A DNA stretch of 64,000 nucleotides from DAOWGG01 sp965369815 (GTDB lineage: Bacteria > Patescibacteriota > Gracilibacteria > UM-FILTER-43-11). The DNA lies in NCBI GenBank assembly GCA_965369815.1, contig CBDUQS010000001.1:10313-74312 (forward strand). The letters run 5' to 3'. The translations under genes were made by a program, and so were the position numbers. The notes under the pieces were generated by a model. The model was not told the DNA's origin, made no database searches, and was given only the letters and a program-made list of their open reading frames with translations. Below are positions 49,091 to 57,069 of the stretch, piece after piece; within the stretch, counting starts at the first letter, position 1, and every line of letters starts with the position of its first letter.

Positions 49091-50359
49091 TTATTTATTA
49101 TTATAAACCTTACATCTCAAATGTGCTCCTGACCCTCTCAGTTTCAATGCTTTATCCAGTCGGTCAAAGGCAGAGATATAAGCGGCTTCGCGCATGGCGC
49201 ATTTATGTTCTTGTTGGAAATCCAAAATGCGAACTAGAGAGTCAATCATCACACGTTTCAGCTTAACTTGTATTTCTTCCTCAGGCCAGTAATACGATTG
49301 CTGGTTTTGTAGCCATTCAAAATAAGAAACAGTTACACCACCCGCATTGGCCAGAATATCGGGAATCACCACAACGCCTTGCTTATTTAAATACTCATCC
49401 GCTTCAGCTAAAGTCGGCCCATTGGCCAGTTCAAGAATGATTTTAGCTTTAATGTTTTTCATATTTTCTTCTGTCACCTGATTCTCCATCGCGGCGAGCA
49501 CAAGAACATCACATGGTTTTTCCAGAATCTCCTTAGGGTTTACAACAGTCCCTTCATCACAATCGGTAACAGAACCATTGTTCTTTTTCGATTTCATAAC
49601 ACAGAAAGGGTCCATTCCCTTTTCGTTATAAAGTCCGCCTTTACTATCACTTACACCAACAATGGTAAAGCCCATGCCGTGAAGGATTTCAGCGGCGTAG
49701 CTACCTGCATTACCAAATCCTTGAACAATCACTTTAGTGCCTTCAGCTTTCATGTCGTTACGTTTCATATACTCTTCCAGTACATAAGCACCCCCTTGAG
49801 CGGTTGCAGTACCACGACCCAAAGATCCCCCAACTTCAATCGGTTTTCCGGTTACTACACCAGGACTATATTGGTTAACCAGCCTGCTGTATTCATCCAT
49901 AAACCAAGCCATCATCTGAGGAGTGGTGTACATGTCTGGGGCGGGAATATCATGGTTAGGACCAATCACCTGATAAACCGCCTGAACATATTTTCGAGTC
50001 AGACGCTCTAGTTCTCCGTCGCTCATCTCTTTAGCGTTACAGCAAACCCCCCCCTTTCCACCTCCGTAAGGAATTCCTACAACGGCACATTTAAAGGTCA
50101 TCTCAGTCGCCAGCGCCTTTATTTCATCTACATCCACGCTAGGTAAATAACGAAAACCTCCTTTAAAGGGGCCTCGAAGCTCGGAATGCTGAACACGATA
50201 ACCATCAAAAATTTCCAGTCGTCCGTCATCCATTCTTACTGAAAGAGACACCGCTAAGGTTTTCTTGGGATGAGACATTTTTTTTAAGGTTTCAGGGTCA
50301 AGTCCCATTAACTTGGCCGCCTTATTCATATTAGTGAGGGTGTTTTGGAAAAAACTCAT
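49091..50359 (-). CDS. gdhA: Glutamate dehydrogenase (Glu/Leu/Phe/Val family)
   Basis: Interconverts glutamate and 2-oxoglutarate plus ammonia. It has 422 residues, the usual size for the hexameric form. Landmarks are the substrate-binding GPFKGGFRYLP, the catalytic Lys102 in PYGGGKGGV, DIPAPDMYTTPQMMAWFMDE, a nucleotide-binding G-x-G-N-x-G motif in VIVQGFGNAGSYAAE, and ANGPTLAEADEYLNKQGVVV near the C-terminal half. Coenzyme preference (NAD or NADP) cannot be read securely. The next gene downstream, yqeY, starts 11 bases on. In CPR genomes it may help recycle scavenged amino acids; that is inference. Confidence 0.95.
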   Translation of the reverse strand: MSFFQNTLTNMNKAAKLMGLDPETLKKMSHPKKTLAVSLSVRMDDGRLEIFDGYRVQHSELRGPFKGGFRYLPSVDVDEIKALATEMTFKCAVVGIPYGGGKGGVCCNAKEMSDGELERLTRKYVQAVYQVIGPNHDIPAPDMYTTPQMMAWFMDEYSRLVNQYSPGVVTGKPIEVGGSLGRGTATAQGGAYVLEEYMKRNDMKAEGTKVIVQGFGNAGSYAAEILHGMGFTIVGVSDSKGGLYNEKGMDPFCVMKSKKNNGSVTDCDEGTVVNPKEILEKPCDVLVLAAMENQVTEENMKNIKAKIILELANGPTLAEADEYLNKQGVVVIPDILANAGGVTVSYFEWLQNQQSYYWPEEEIQVKLKRVMIDSLVRILDFQQEHKCAMREAAYISAFDRLDKALKLRGSGAHLRCKVYNNK

Positions 50360-50451
50360 TTTATTGAAGGATTAAAAGGGTAAAGTGGCTTCAAAAAACC
50401 AAAGAATTATTACACGATTTCATTTGTTTTTAAAGGATGTTTGAGAAAATT

Positions 50452-51585
50452 TTATTGCACCAAACGGGGGATTCTTTCATTGATTCGAGTGGTGACTTCA
50501 TAATTAATCGTCTGGCTCAATTCACCCATTTCCTCCGCGGTGATTTTATTTTTTCCTTGTTTGCCAATTAATACTACCTCATCTTCCAGGGCAATATCAG
50601 TAATATGGGTTACATCTACCATAATCATATTCATACACACACGACCAATAACGGGGCATCGATGACCGCGAATTAAAACAAATCCTTTATTGCTGAGTAA
50701 GCGTACAAAACCATCGTAATAGCCAATGGGCAGAACTGCAATTTTGCCGTCTTGGGGCATTTCATAAGTACAGCCATATCCCACTAGGCTTCCTTTTTTC
50801 ACACCTTTAATTTGCGCCACTTTCGTCTTCCAAGTCATGACAGGTTTGAGTTCCATATTAATATTGGCGCGTTCAGCGGCCTTTAATGTCTTTTCACTGG
50901 GCCACAACCCATAATTACCAATGCCAGTGCGTACAAAATTAAAATGAGCCTCGGGGAGTAAAACGGTCGCAGCGGTATTGGCGCAATGCCGGTAATGAGG
51001 AGCCAGCCCTTCACTTTCTAGTAAATGAATCGCTTTATTAAATTGCCTTAACTGATAAAGGGCGTACTGATGATTGATTCGGTCTTCTAAATTTGCAAAA
51101 TGAGTAGAAACCCCTTTGAATTCAATATTAGAAGCAGATTTAATAAGACGAATGAATTCCGGAAGCTGATCTAATTCCACCCCTTGTCGATGATTCCCCG
51201 TTTCAATCTTCAAATGAATCCTAATCTTTCGGATTTCGGATTTAGAATTTCGGATTTTTCGGACGGTCTCCAGGTTATAAATAACCATCTCAATATCTCG
51301 TAATTTAGAAACAGCATCTAAGTCCGACAGGGGAGTATAGCCGATGATCAGGATGGGAGTTTTAATTCCAGCCTTTCTGAGCTTCTCAGCTTCAAATAAA
51401 GCATTCACACATAAATAGTCCGCACCGTGCTTTTCCATAATCTGAGCACACTCAATAAGCCCATGACCGTAAGCATTTGCTTTAACAGCAGGTGCCAAAA
51501 TCACATCATCACCAACAAGACCTCGAAAGGTTTTAATATTGTGAACCAATGCCGATTTTGATATTTCAATCCAACTTAGATGCAT
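50452..51585 (-). CDS. alr: Alanine racemase
   Basis: Pyridoxal-phosphate enzyme that makes D-alanine for peptidoglycan. It has 377 residues. The PLP lysine is K35 in APAVKANAYGHGL. The second catalytic residue is the Tyr in GYGCTYEMPQDG near residue 268. Other family landmarks are CVNALFEAEKLRKAGIKTPI and IGRVCMNMIMVDVTHI. A Lys/Arg/Ser-rich insertion, RKIRNSKSEIRKIR, lies at residues 108-120 in the loop before HLKIETGNHRQGVEL, encoded by a dispersed DNA repeat. It stands on the minus strand, upstream of gdhA and separated from it by 92 bases. Confidence 0.95.
   Translation of the reverse strand: MHLSWIEISKSALVHNIKTFRGLVGDDVILAPAVKANAYGHGLIECAQIMEKHGADYLCVNALFEAEKLRKAGIKTPILIIGYTPLSDLDAVSKLRDIEMVIYNLETVRKIRNSKSEIRKIRIHLKIETGNHRQGVELDQLPEFIRLIKSASNIEFKGVSTHFANLEDRINHQYALYQLRQFNKAIHLLESEGLAPHYRHCANTAATVLLPEAHFNFVRTGIGNYGLWPSEKTLKAAERANINMELKPVMTWKTKVAQIKGVKKGSLVGYGCTYEMPQDGKIAVLPIGYYDGFVRLLSNKGFVLIRGHRCPVIGRVCMNMIMVDVTHITDIALEDEVVLIGKQGKNKITAEEMGELSQTINYEVTTRINERIPRLVQ
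51226..51263 (-). repeat. TTTCGGATTTCGGATTT-type repeat inside alr, in frame
   Basis: ATCCGAAATTCTAAATCC followed by GAAATCCGAAAGAT (minus strand). It reads in a stop-free frame giving RKIRNSKSEIRKIR and lies in a loop. Confidence 0.88.
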
Positions 51586-51724
51586 AAATTCGAAATCTTA
51601 AGTACGAAATACTAAACAAATTCTAATGCTCAAATCTAAAAACTACAAACATAAAAAAACACCTAACGTATTTAAAATTTAGGCATTTAGATTTTTTTCG
51701 AGTTTCGAGTTTCGAATTTCGTGC
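51586..51724. repeat. Intergenic gap with TTTCGAGTTTCG-type repeat
   Basis: A 139-base gap between alr and the FtsL-like gene. It contains TTCGAGTTTCGAGTTTCG at 51698-51715 and ends AATTTCGTGC; the rest is AT-rich with ACGAAATACTAAAC-like motifs. It shows no gene. Confidence 0.7.
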
Positions 51725-52114
51725 TTACTTAGACGCGATAGCAGTATCACCACGAATGAACATCGGAGTGTCGGTCTTCACCATTGATTTAACCTTTGGA
51801 TCATTCTGAATACTAGCCAGCGCCTGAACACGAGCGATTTCCATGTCCCAAACCTCATTCTCGGTAAGCAGTTGAGTTCGTTTTAATTCCAGATTCTTTA
51901 AAGCATACCCCTTAGTGGCATTTTGATTAGCATTGGCTAGATAGGCGAGACTGATAAAGGTGACTAACGCAACAATAACGAATAGCAGGGCATTAGCACC
52001 CACCTCAACTTTATGAGACAGCGTATCCTTCCGCACGCGAGTTGTGGAATTATTTATATACAAAGCAGCAGACATTAGCTTATGTGTTTGTGTTGGGCTG
52101 TTGAGGTTGATCAT
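51725..52114 (-). CDS. FtsL-like membrane protein
   Basis: A 129-residue single-pass membrane protein: a polar N-terminus (about 1-35), a hydrophobic helix near 38-58 (NALLFVIVALVTFISLAYLA) and a coiled-coil segment (NLELKRTQLLTENEVWDMEI). This is the FtsL layout, and the gene directly follows rsmH, as ftsL does in the division and cell wall (dcw) cluster. Its ATG overlaps the rsmH stop (ATGA). Sequence similarity to known FtsL is too weak to be sure. Confidence 0.6.
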   Translation of the reverse strand: MINLNSPTQTHKLMSAALYINNSTTRVRKDTLSHKVEVGANALLFVIVALVTFISLAYLANANQNATKGYALKNLELKRTQLLTENEVWDMEIARVQALASIQNDPKVKSMVKTDTPMFIRGDTAIASK

Positions 52115-53046
52115 AGCGCTTCGGCAACCCGCAGTTTGGCACTTCGTGCTCTGGGGTTTTTCTCGACCTCAATACCTGTTGGTATTATAGGCCGTTTAGT
52201 TAAGAGATAAAGTTTTTTCTGAAAATCGCATTGACAGAGTGGTAATTCCTTTGGGCAAATACAATTTTTTGTGTAGTATCGAAAAATATTTTTTACGATC
52301 CGATCTTCGAGTGAGTGATAAGCAATAACAGCAATTCTTCCTTTGGGGGCGAGTGAGTTAATCGCCTGATGAAGGGTGTCTTCTAAAACTTCCAATTCGC
52401 GATTAACAAATATTCGTAAGGCCTGAAAAGTTTGAGTCGCAGGATGATGTCCTACTTTTCCTTTCATAGTTGTTTTGATAATGTCGGCCAGTTGAACGGT
52501 GTTAGTGATTGGCTCCTTTTTACGTGCCCACATAATCGCTCGGGCAATCACTCGTGAGCGCCGTTCTTCGCCGTATTCAAAAATAATATCGGCCAGCTTC
52601 TTTTCACTAAAGGTGTTGATCACCATTTGCGCCGTCATTTCCTGGTTCTGGTCATATCTCATATCTAAGGGGCCTTCTTTTTGAAAAGAGAAGCCACGAT
52701 CGGGGAAATCCACATGAGGAGAAGAAAGTCCCAAATCCATCAAAATCGCGTCGACTTTTCCAAATTTATGCTTTTCGATTTCGGTTTTAAGGTTTTCAAA
52801 GTTTGAATGAACAAAAATAACATTTTTCGAATTTCGAATTTCGGATTTTAGATTTAATTTAGCTTGGGCTAAATTTGTTTCGTCCTGATCGAACGCCATC
52901 AATTTCCCTTTGGGGATTTTTTTCAGAATTTCTTTTGAGTGGCCACCAAGTCCAAGGGTACAATCCACTACATTGCTGTCAGCTCGAAGATTTAAAAGAT
53001 CAATCGTCTCATCAAGAAGTACCGGAATATGCAAAAAATCAGTCAT
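52111..53046 (-). CDS. rsmH: 16S rRNA (cytosine-N4) methyltransferase RsmH
   Basis: Methylates C1402 of 16S rRNA. It has 311 residues. Visible are HIPVLLDETIDLL, the SAM-binding VDCTLGLGGHSKEIL, MDLGLSSPHVDFPDRGFSFQ, MRYDQNQEMTAQ and the C-terminal YHSLEDRIVKNIFRYY. An extra NLKSEIRNSKNV segment lies at about 66-75 in the loop after LMAFDQDETNLAQAKL, encoded by a dispersed repeat. It ends in TGA within an ATGA overlap with the FtsL-like gene. The usual downstream ftsI is not in this window. Upstream 460 bases hold no gene on this strand. Confidence 0.95.
   Translation of the reverse strand: MTDFLHIPVLLDETIDLLNLRADSNVVDCTLGLGGHSKEILKKIPKGKLMAFDQDETNLAQAKLNLKSEIRNSKNVIFVHSNFENLKTEIEKHKFGKVDAILMDLGLSSPHVDFPDRGFSFQKEGPLDMRYDQNQEMTAQMVINTFSEKKLADIIFEYGEERRSRVIARAIMWARKKEPITNTVQLADIIKTTMKGKVGHHPATQTFQALRIFVNRELEVLEDTLHQAINSLAPKGRIAVIAYHSLEDRIVKNIFRYYTKNCICPKELPLCQCDFQKKLYLLTKRPIIPTGIEVEKNPRARSAKLRVAEAL
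52824..52850 (-). repeat. TTTCGAATTTCGAATTTCGG repeat inside rsmH, in frame
   Basis: Reads on the minus strand as AAATCCGAAATTCGAAATTC, giving SEIRNSK, in a stop-free frame within an N-terminal loop of RsmH. Confidence 0.88.
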
Positions 53047-53210
53047 GGCACTCGCAAATTAGGTAGATAGCAGTGCGCAAAGCTGAATTAATTTTTTTAC
53101 AGATTTTCATTTTTGTTTTTTTGTTTTTGTCTCCTTACAACTTCAATTTAAGCTGAATACATTTTTTGGTCAATAACAAAATTTGTGTTCAACTTTTGAC
53201 AGCCTGTCCA

Positions 53211-53235
53211 TGTTGTATACAAAATTGGTACAACA
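53211..53235. promoter_or_regulatory. Inverted repeat TGTTGTA / TACAACA
   Basis: Seven-base perfect arms around 11 bases, in the AT-rich gap between rsmH and the lipoprotein gene, 15 bases after a TTGACA. It could be an operator. Nothing else supports it. Confidence 0.35.
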
Positions 53236-53284
53236 ATGCGAAAAAATGGATATTTAGGATGTCGAGAATGGAGGTTATTATAGA

Positions 53285-53313
53285 TTGACAAAATAGAAAG
53301 AATATAGTATTGT
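53285..53313 (+). promoter_or_regulatory. Sigma-70-type promoter of the SLH lipoprotein gene
   Basis: TTGACA at 53285-53290, a 17-base spacer and TATTGT at 53308-53313. Transcription would start near 53320, giving a leader of about 190 bases. Confidence 0.8.
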
Positions 53314-53319
53314 ATTGTG

Positions 53320-53509
53320 GATTTTTTATAGACATACAACTATAGTGCTTTAGCTATTTTTTGATCCTTAAAATTACAGGGTTTGTACTGAGGACATCCC
53401 TCTATCAGAATTCACAGAAAAAAAATAATTTTCAGAGTGAGATCGCTGGTGGGGAAATGGATTCCCCTCAGTACAAGTTTTCCAACTTTCACAGAAAGAG
53501 GAAAAGAAA
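53320..53509 (+). ncRNA. Structured 5' leader of the SLH lipoprotein gene
   Basis: The 190-base leader contains two hairpin elements: a long-range stem of 11 bp (TTGTACTGAGG at 53383-53393 with CCTCAGTACAA at 53466-53476), and inside it a local hairpin GGGGAA / TTCCCC at 53451-53467. The ribosome binding site AGAGGAAAAG follows about 10 bases before the ATG. No named riboswitch was recognised. Confidence 0.5.
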
Positions 53510-54970
53510 ATGAAGAATGCACTAATGATCAGTTGCTTGCTTTTGACAGCCTGCGGAGACTCAAAAACCGCTGGCACAAACGGCAACGACGGGGCGTACT
53601 TGGTATGCTCAGAAAACGCCGATTGCAACTGCGAAAATGGCGACGGTACCTGTGGAGCAGACGGTATGTGCTACTGCCCTCAGGTCATCGAAGTTAACGC
53701 CGGTTGTGAACACGAAGCCGACTGCGTCGACATCTGCCCAGAAGCGGAAACGCTTTTTTGCTCGCCAGCGAGTGGCACGTGCAGATGTACGTATCATCGC
53801 ATCGAGCTAGTTGAAGTCACGACACCGTGCCAATATAACAGCGATTGCAGCTGTGAAACTGGCAACGCTGAATGCGGCGAAGACGGCATGTGTTACTGCA
53901 ACCCCGATTTCGGATTTTGTGGCGATACTGTCATAGCCGGATTGGAAGAGTGTGACACATATGGCGCTGCTTGCGCCGAACTCGGCTCCAATTGGACCGG
54001 CACCGTGGCTACTTGTCGTGACGACTGCATCTACGACACCACCGACTGTATCTGTACGCCGAACTGTAATGGTGAGGTTTGCGGTGCAGATGATGGATGT
54101 GGAGGTATATGTATCGACACGCCGAACCAGATCACTGGTGAGGTACGCATTACGGTCATCGACGCGTTCGATAACCCCTTTACCTTGGCAAGCTACGATG
54201 TCCTGTACGATGGGGAGATTGTACTTACTGACCAGGGAGGCAATGCAACTCTGACTAGCATGCCGACTGGCATGTATACAATTGACGCTCACACCGTTAC
54301 TGTTGGCTCTGAGAATTACGAGCCGACGGTAGTGCTAACGAGTGCAATTGGTGATTTAGCTCAGGGTGGCATCGTCGAGTATCAGGTTGTCTATACAAAA
54401 GCCTGCTACAATACGTTTAACGACGTACCTTGCTCCGCTTGGTACTTCGACTACGTCGAGCAGCTTGTAGACGAAGGCGTGTTTGATGTTTCAGATAACT
54501 TCCGACCCGCCGACTTCCTGAATCGTGCCGAGATGGTCAAGTTGGTTATCACCGCCATCGATGGTTTGGCAGGCTATCAGACACCCCCAACACCGACGTT
54601 TGACGATGTTCCAGCCAACGCGTGGTTTTACGACTACGTGGAGGCGGCGGTTCAGCTGGGGATCGTTTCTGGCTACACCGATCCCTCGGGCAATCTAACT
54701 GGCTTGTTTGGCCCTGGCGACAATGTGAATCGGGCAGCAGGAATCAAATGGGTAGTAAACTCATTTGCAGTGCCAACCACGCTTTCTCCTGCATCACCGT
54801 TTTCGGATGTTACGCCTTCGAACTGGTTTCACGACTATGTTCTCACGGCCTACAACCAATCGGTGGTGGATGGATACAGCGACGGAAGGTTTGCTCCTGC
54901 TGATCTGGTAACACGGGCGAAGATCGCCAAATGGTTGGTCAACGCTCAAAGTCCTGTTCAGCGCCCCTAG
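53510..54970 (+). CDS. Cys-rich lipoprotein with three SLH domains
   Basis: A 486-residue surface lipoprotein. The N-terminal signal ends with the lipobox LLTAC, acylated at Cys15. Residues 30-205 are Cys-rich, with EGF-like spacing: CSENADCNCENGDGTCGADG, CQYNSDCSCETGNAECGEDG, and a later CIPNCNG-type segment. A short beta domain follows (GEVRITVIDAFDNPF at about 210). Three SLH units cover about 300-485: FNDVPCSAWYFDYVEQLVDE, FDDVPANAWFYDYVEAAVQL, and FSDVTPSNWFHDYVLTAYNQ. The gene is visibly richer in G and C than its neighbours, with its own promoter, terminator and strong ribosome binding site, which suggests acquisition. Lipid anchor and SLH anchor together is odd. Confidence 0.85.
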   Translation: MKNALMISCLLLTACGDSKTAGTNGNDGAYLVCSENADCNCENGDGTCGADGMCYCPQVIEVNAGCEHEADCVDICPEAETLFCSPASGTCRCTYHRIELVEVTTPCQYNSDCSCETGNAECGEDGMCYCNPDFGFCGDTVIAGLEECDTYGAACAELGSNWTGTVATCRDDCIYDTTDCICTPNCNGEVCGADDGCGGICIDTPNQITGEVRITVIDAFDNPFTLASYDVLYDGEIVLTDQGGNATLTSMPTGMYTIDAHTVTVGSENYEPTVVLTSAIGDLAQGGIVEYQVVYTKACYNTFNDVPCSAWYFDYVEQLVDEGVFDVSDNFRPADFLNRAEMVKLVITAIDGLAGYQTPPTPTFDDVPANAWFYDYVEAAVQLGIVSGYTDPSGNLTGLFGPGDNVNRAAGIKWVVNSFAVPTTLSPASPFSDVTPSNWFHDYVLTAYNQSVVDGYSDGRFAPADLVTRAKIAKWLVNAQSPVQRP

Positions 54971-54999
54971 TAAAAAGAGGGGAATCCGAAAAACCCAAA

Positions 55000-55045
55000 G
55001 ACCGACGGAACAACTCTGCACACTCGTGCAGAGCCGTCGGTCCTC
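55000..55045 (+). terminator. Long terminator of the SLH lipoprotein gene
   Basis: Outer stem GACCGACGG / CCGTCGGTC and inner stem CTCTGCAC / GTGCAGAG, interrupted by AACAA on the 5' side, with a short loop, then CCTCTTTG. It lies about 30 bases after the stop. Confidence 0.85.
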
Positions 55046-55070
55046 TTTGATATACATTTTTTTAAATAGA

Positions 55071-55099
55071 TTGACAAAGCACATAAAATGTTGTAGAAT
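55071..55099 (+). promoter_or_regulatory. Sigma-70-type promoter of the small lipoprotein gene
   Basis: TTGACA at 55071-55076, a 17-base spacer and TAGAAT at 55094-55099. Transcription would start near 55106, about 108 bases before the ATG at 55214. Confidence 0.8.
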
Positions 55100-55156
55100 A
55101 TTTTAGCTTCATTTTGATCATTTTTACCATCGGTTTGGATCGGGCTATTTGGTGAC

Positions 55157-55180
55157 AACCCTGCATTCCTGCAGCGGTTG
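55157..55180 (+). ncRNA. Leader hairpin of the small lipoprotein gene
   Basis: CAACCCTGCA TTCC TGCAGCGGTTG: a ten-base-pair stem with one bulged base and a four-base loop, 22 bases before the ribosome binding site (AAAGGAGAAAAC). Confidence 0.5.
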
Positions 55181-55213
55181 CCCTTGGATTTCCCCGATCA
55201 CAAAGGAGAAAAC

Positions 55214-55642
55214 ATGAATCGGGTACTTATTCTTTCAGTAATATTCTGCATCGCTTCCTGCGGTCAGGAAAATGAACCAACCCTTCACTGCGATGAGAAC
55301 ATTTGTGATTCGCTCACCTGCACAGGCACCATGGGTGTGAAAGTGAAGGACGAACGCGGTTACACCATCGTCGGTGCCGAGGTATACTTCGTCGGTGCCA
55401 AAGGTAATCTCTTCGACAGCTGTATTACGTTGGAGGGTGGAGAAAATCACCACGATGAGACAGGGTACCACTGGCACAACGGGTGCGACCTGAGAGGTCT
55501 CCCGCTCGATACCCCTTTTGTCCTGAACGTTGTGGTTAACGGTATTACAAGCATGGCGGAAGTGGACGATTTCATCATTTCCTCCGTTGATGACACTCCT
55601 CATACCGCCGCGTTCATAAGCCTTGAGGAAGGTCAGTACTGA
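55214..55642 (+). CDS. Small secreted lipoprotein
   Basis: A 142-residue lipoprotein. I chose the ATG at 55214, where an AAAGGAG ribosome binding site lies six bases upstream; an in-frame TTG at 55178 has none. The signal ends in IASC, acylated at Cys16. The mature part has CDENICDSLTC and then a beta domain starting GVKVKDERGYTIVGAEVYFV, the layout of carboxypeptidase-regulatory-like domains. His and Cys residues (ENHHDETGYHWHNGCD) could bind metal. As with the preceding gene, its base composition is richer in G and C. Function unknown. Confidence 0.75.
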   Translation: MNRVLILSVIFCIASCGQENEPTLHCDENICDSLTCTGTMGVKVKDERGYTIVGAEVYFVGAKGNLFDSCITLEGGENHHDETGYHWHNGCDLRGLPLDTPFVLNVVVNGITSMAEVDDFIISSVDDTPHTAAFISLEEGQY

Positions 55643-55663
55643 TCGGAAATCCCACCTTTTACG

Positions 55664-55689
55664 GGCGCTGCACTTCTGCGGCGCCTTTT
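55664..55689 (+). terminator. Intrinsic terminator of the small lipoprotein gene
   Basis: GGCGCTGCA / TGCGGCGCC stem with a four-base loop, then TTTTCCTT. It begins about 20 bases after the stop. Confidence 0.8.
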
Positions 55690-55711
55690 CCTTATATATA
55701 AAATTTCCACC

Positions 55712-55740
55712 TTGAATCATATAGGCTTTTTCGTTATGCT
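55712..55740 (+). promoter_or_regulatory. Possible promoter of the M16 peptidase gene
   Basis: TTGAAT at 55712-55717, a 17-base spacer and TATGCT at 55735-55740, 23 bases before the ATG at 55764. Confidence 0.55.
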
Positions 55741-55763
55741 TTTTGCGCTGTAAAAAACAAACT

Positions 55764-57029
55764 ATGAATCAATCAACCACGCTTCCTAACGGATTAAAAG
55801 TTATTACTACTCCTATCGAAGGCACAAAATCAGTTACCGTGCTTTGCTTGGTCGGGGCGGGTTCACGTTACGAGCACAAAGCAATCAATGGAATCTCTCA
55901 TTTTCTAGAACACTTGTTCTTTAAGGGGGCAGAACGTTATACAAATGCATCCGAAGTAGCATCAGCCATCGATTCGGTCGGAGGAGACTTCAACGCATTC
56001 ACTGGTAAGGAATATGCGGGTTATTATGTAAAATTAGCTTCTGATCAAAAAGAAGTTGCTTTCGATGTGATTGGCGACATGATGCTTAATGCAACATTTA
56101 TTCAGAAAGAAATCGATAAAGAACGAGGGGTTATTTTAGAGGAATTCAATATGTATCAGGACACTCCCATGTATCAAGTGGGTTGGGATTTTGAAAAATT
56201 GATGTTTGGTGATCAGGCGATGGGATGGGATCAGATTGGTGAAAAAGAAATCATCAAAAATCTCACGCGCGATCAGATTGTTGATTATAAAAACGCACTC
56301 TACACTCCAGACAACGCAATTATCAGTGTGGCAGGAAACATCACACAAGAAGAGGCAATAGAATTGGCCACTAAATATTTTTCTTTTGAAGATGGAAAGC
56401 GCTCTATCGAGCCAGCAGAATATCAGAAGATCGATACCGATGAGCGTGTGATTTTACAAAACAAGAAAACAGAACAGGCTCATATTATTGTAGGAGTTGA
56501 AGGAGTGGCTGCTCGGCACGATGACAATTACACCGAAAAGATAATGAGCGTGATTTTGGGTGGGAACATGAGTTCTCGAATGTTCTCAAACGTTCGTGAA
56601 GCAAAAGGCCTTTCTTATTACATTCGAACCACTACCGATGACTACACCGATACAGGAACGATCTCTACATCCGCTGGAGTCGATCTAACACGAATCGATT
56701 TGGCGATTGAGGCGATTCTGGAAGAGTATCGAAAAATTACCGAAAGCCCAGTGGGTGATGATGAGCTTAAAAAAGCCAAAGCATTCATGAAAGGAAAAAT
56801 CACACTTAGCCTAGAGGACAGTGAAGAATACGCTCATTTAATGGGGAAGCAGGCACTTCTATATCCATCGATCGATGACGTGGAGGATGTGATGAAAAAA
56901 ATTGATGCGGTGACCGCCGACGATATATTCCGTTTGGCCAAAGAGTTATTTAAAGAAGAAAACCTTCGCCTTGCTCTAATCGGTCCTTATTCCGATAAAG
57001 AGCATTTTACGAAATTACTACACTACTAA
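55764..57029 (+). CDS. M16 family zinc peptidase
   Basis: A 421-residue peptidase of the pitrilysin (M16) family, related to mitochondrial processing peptidase. I chose the ATG at 55764, giving MNQSTTLPNGLKVITTPIEG; an upstream TTG adds seven unlikely residues. The inverted zinc motif HxxEH is present as HFLEH at 46-50, and the distal Glu is in ERGVILEEFNMYQD. The C-terminal half carries the R-x-x-x-G-L-S-Y substrate motif (REAKGLSYYIRTT). The single-chain length suggests one catalytic and one inactive domain. No signal peptide is seen, so it is probably cytoplasmic. Substrate unknown. Confidence 0.93.
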   Translation: MNQSTTLPNGLKVITTPIEGTKSVTVLCLVGAGSRYEHKAINGISHFLEHLFFKGAERYTNASEVASAIDSVGGDFNAFTGKEYAGYYVKLASDQKEVAFDVIGDMMLNATFIQKEIDKERGVILEEFNMYQDTPMYQVGWDFEKLMFGDQAMGWDQIGEKEIIKNLTRDQIVDYKNALYTPDNAIISVAGNITQEEAIELATKYFSFEDGKRSIEPAEYQKIDTDERVILQNKKTEQAHIIVGVEGVAARHDDNYTEKIMSVILGGNMSSRMFSNVREAKGLSYYIRTTTDDYTDTGTISTSAGVDLTRIDLAIEAILEEYRKITESPVGDDELKKAKAFMKGKITLSLEDSEEYAHLMGKQALLYPSIDDVEDVMKKIDAVTADDIFRLAKELFKEENLRLALIGPYSDKEHFTKLLHY

Positions 57030-57069
57030 GGCTTAATCCTTAGTCCTTAATCCTTAATCCTTAAAAAAC
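57030..57069. repeat. TCCTTAATCCTTA repeat between the M16 gene and ndk
   Basis: CTTAATCCTTAGTCC then TTAATCCTTAATCCTTAA: four copies of CTTAATC or CTTAGTC. It serves no obvious role and belongs to the short tandem-like tracts of this genome. Confidence 0.65.

Noticed and set aside
53236..53283. A 15-codon ORF just before the lipoprotein promoter
   Set aside because: Too short to support, with no ribosome binding site.
53807..54292. A 161-residue minus-strand ORF opposite the SLH lipoprotein gene
   Set aside because: GC-rich DNA has few stops by chance; the opposite strand has a lipobox, SLH units, promoter and terminator.
55235..55720. A 161-residue minus-strand ORF opposite the small lipoprotein gene
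   Set aside because: It overlaps the whole plus-strand lipoprotein gene and its terminator, and has no ribosome binding site or recognised motif.
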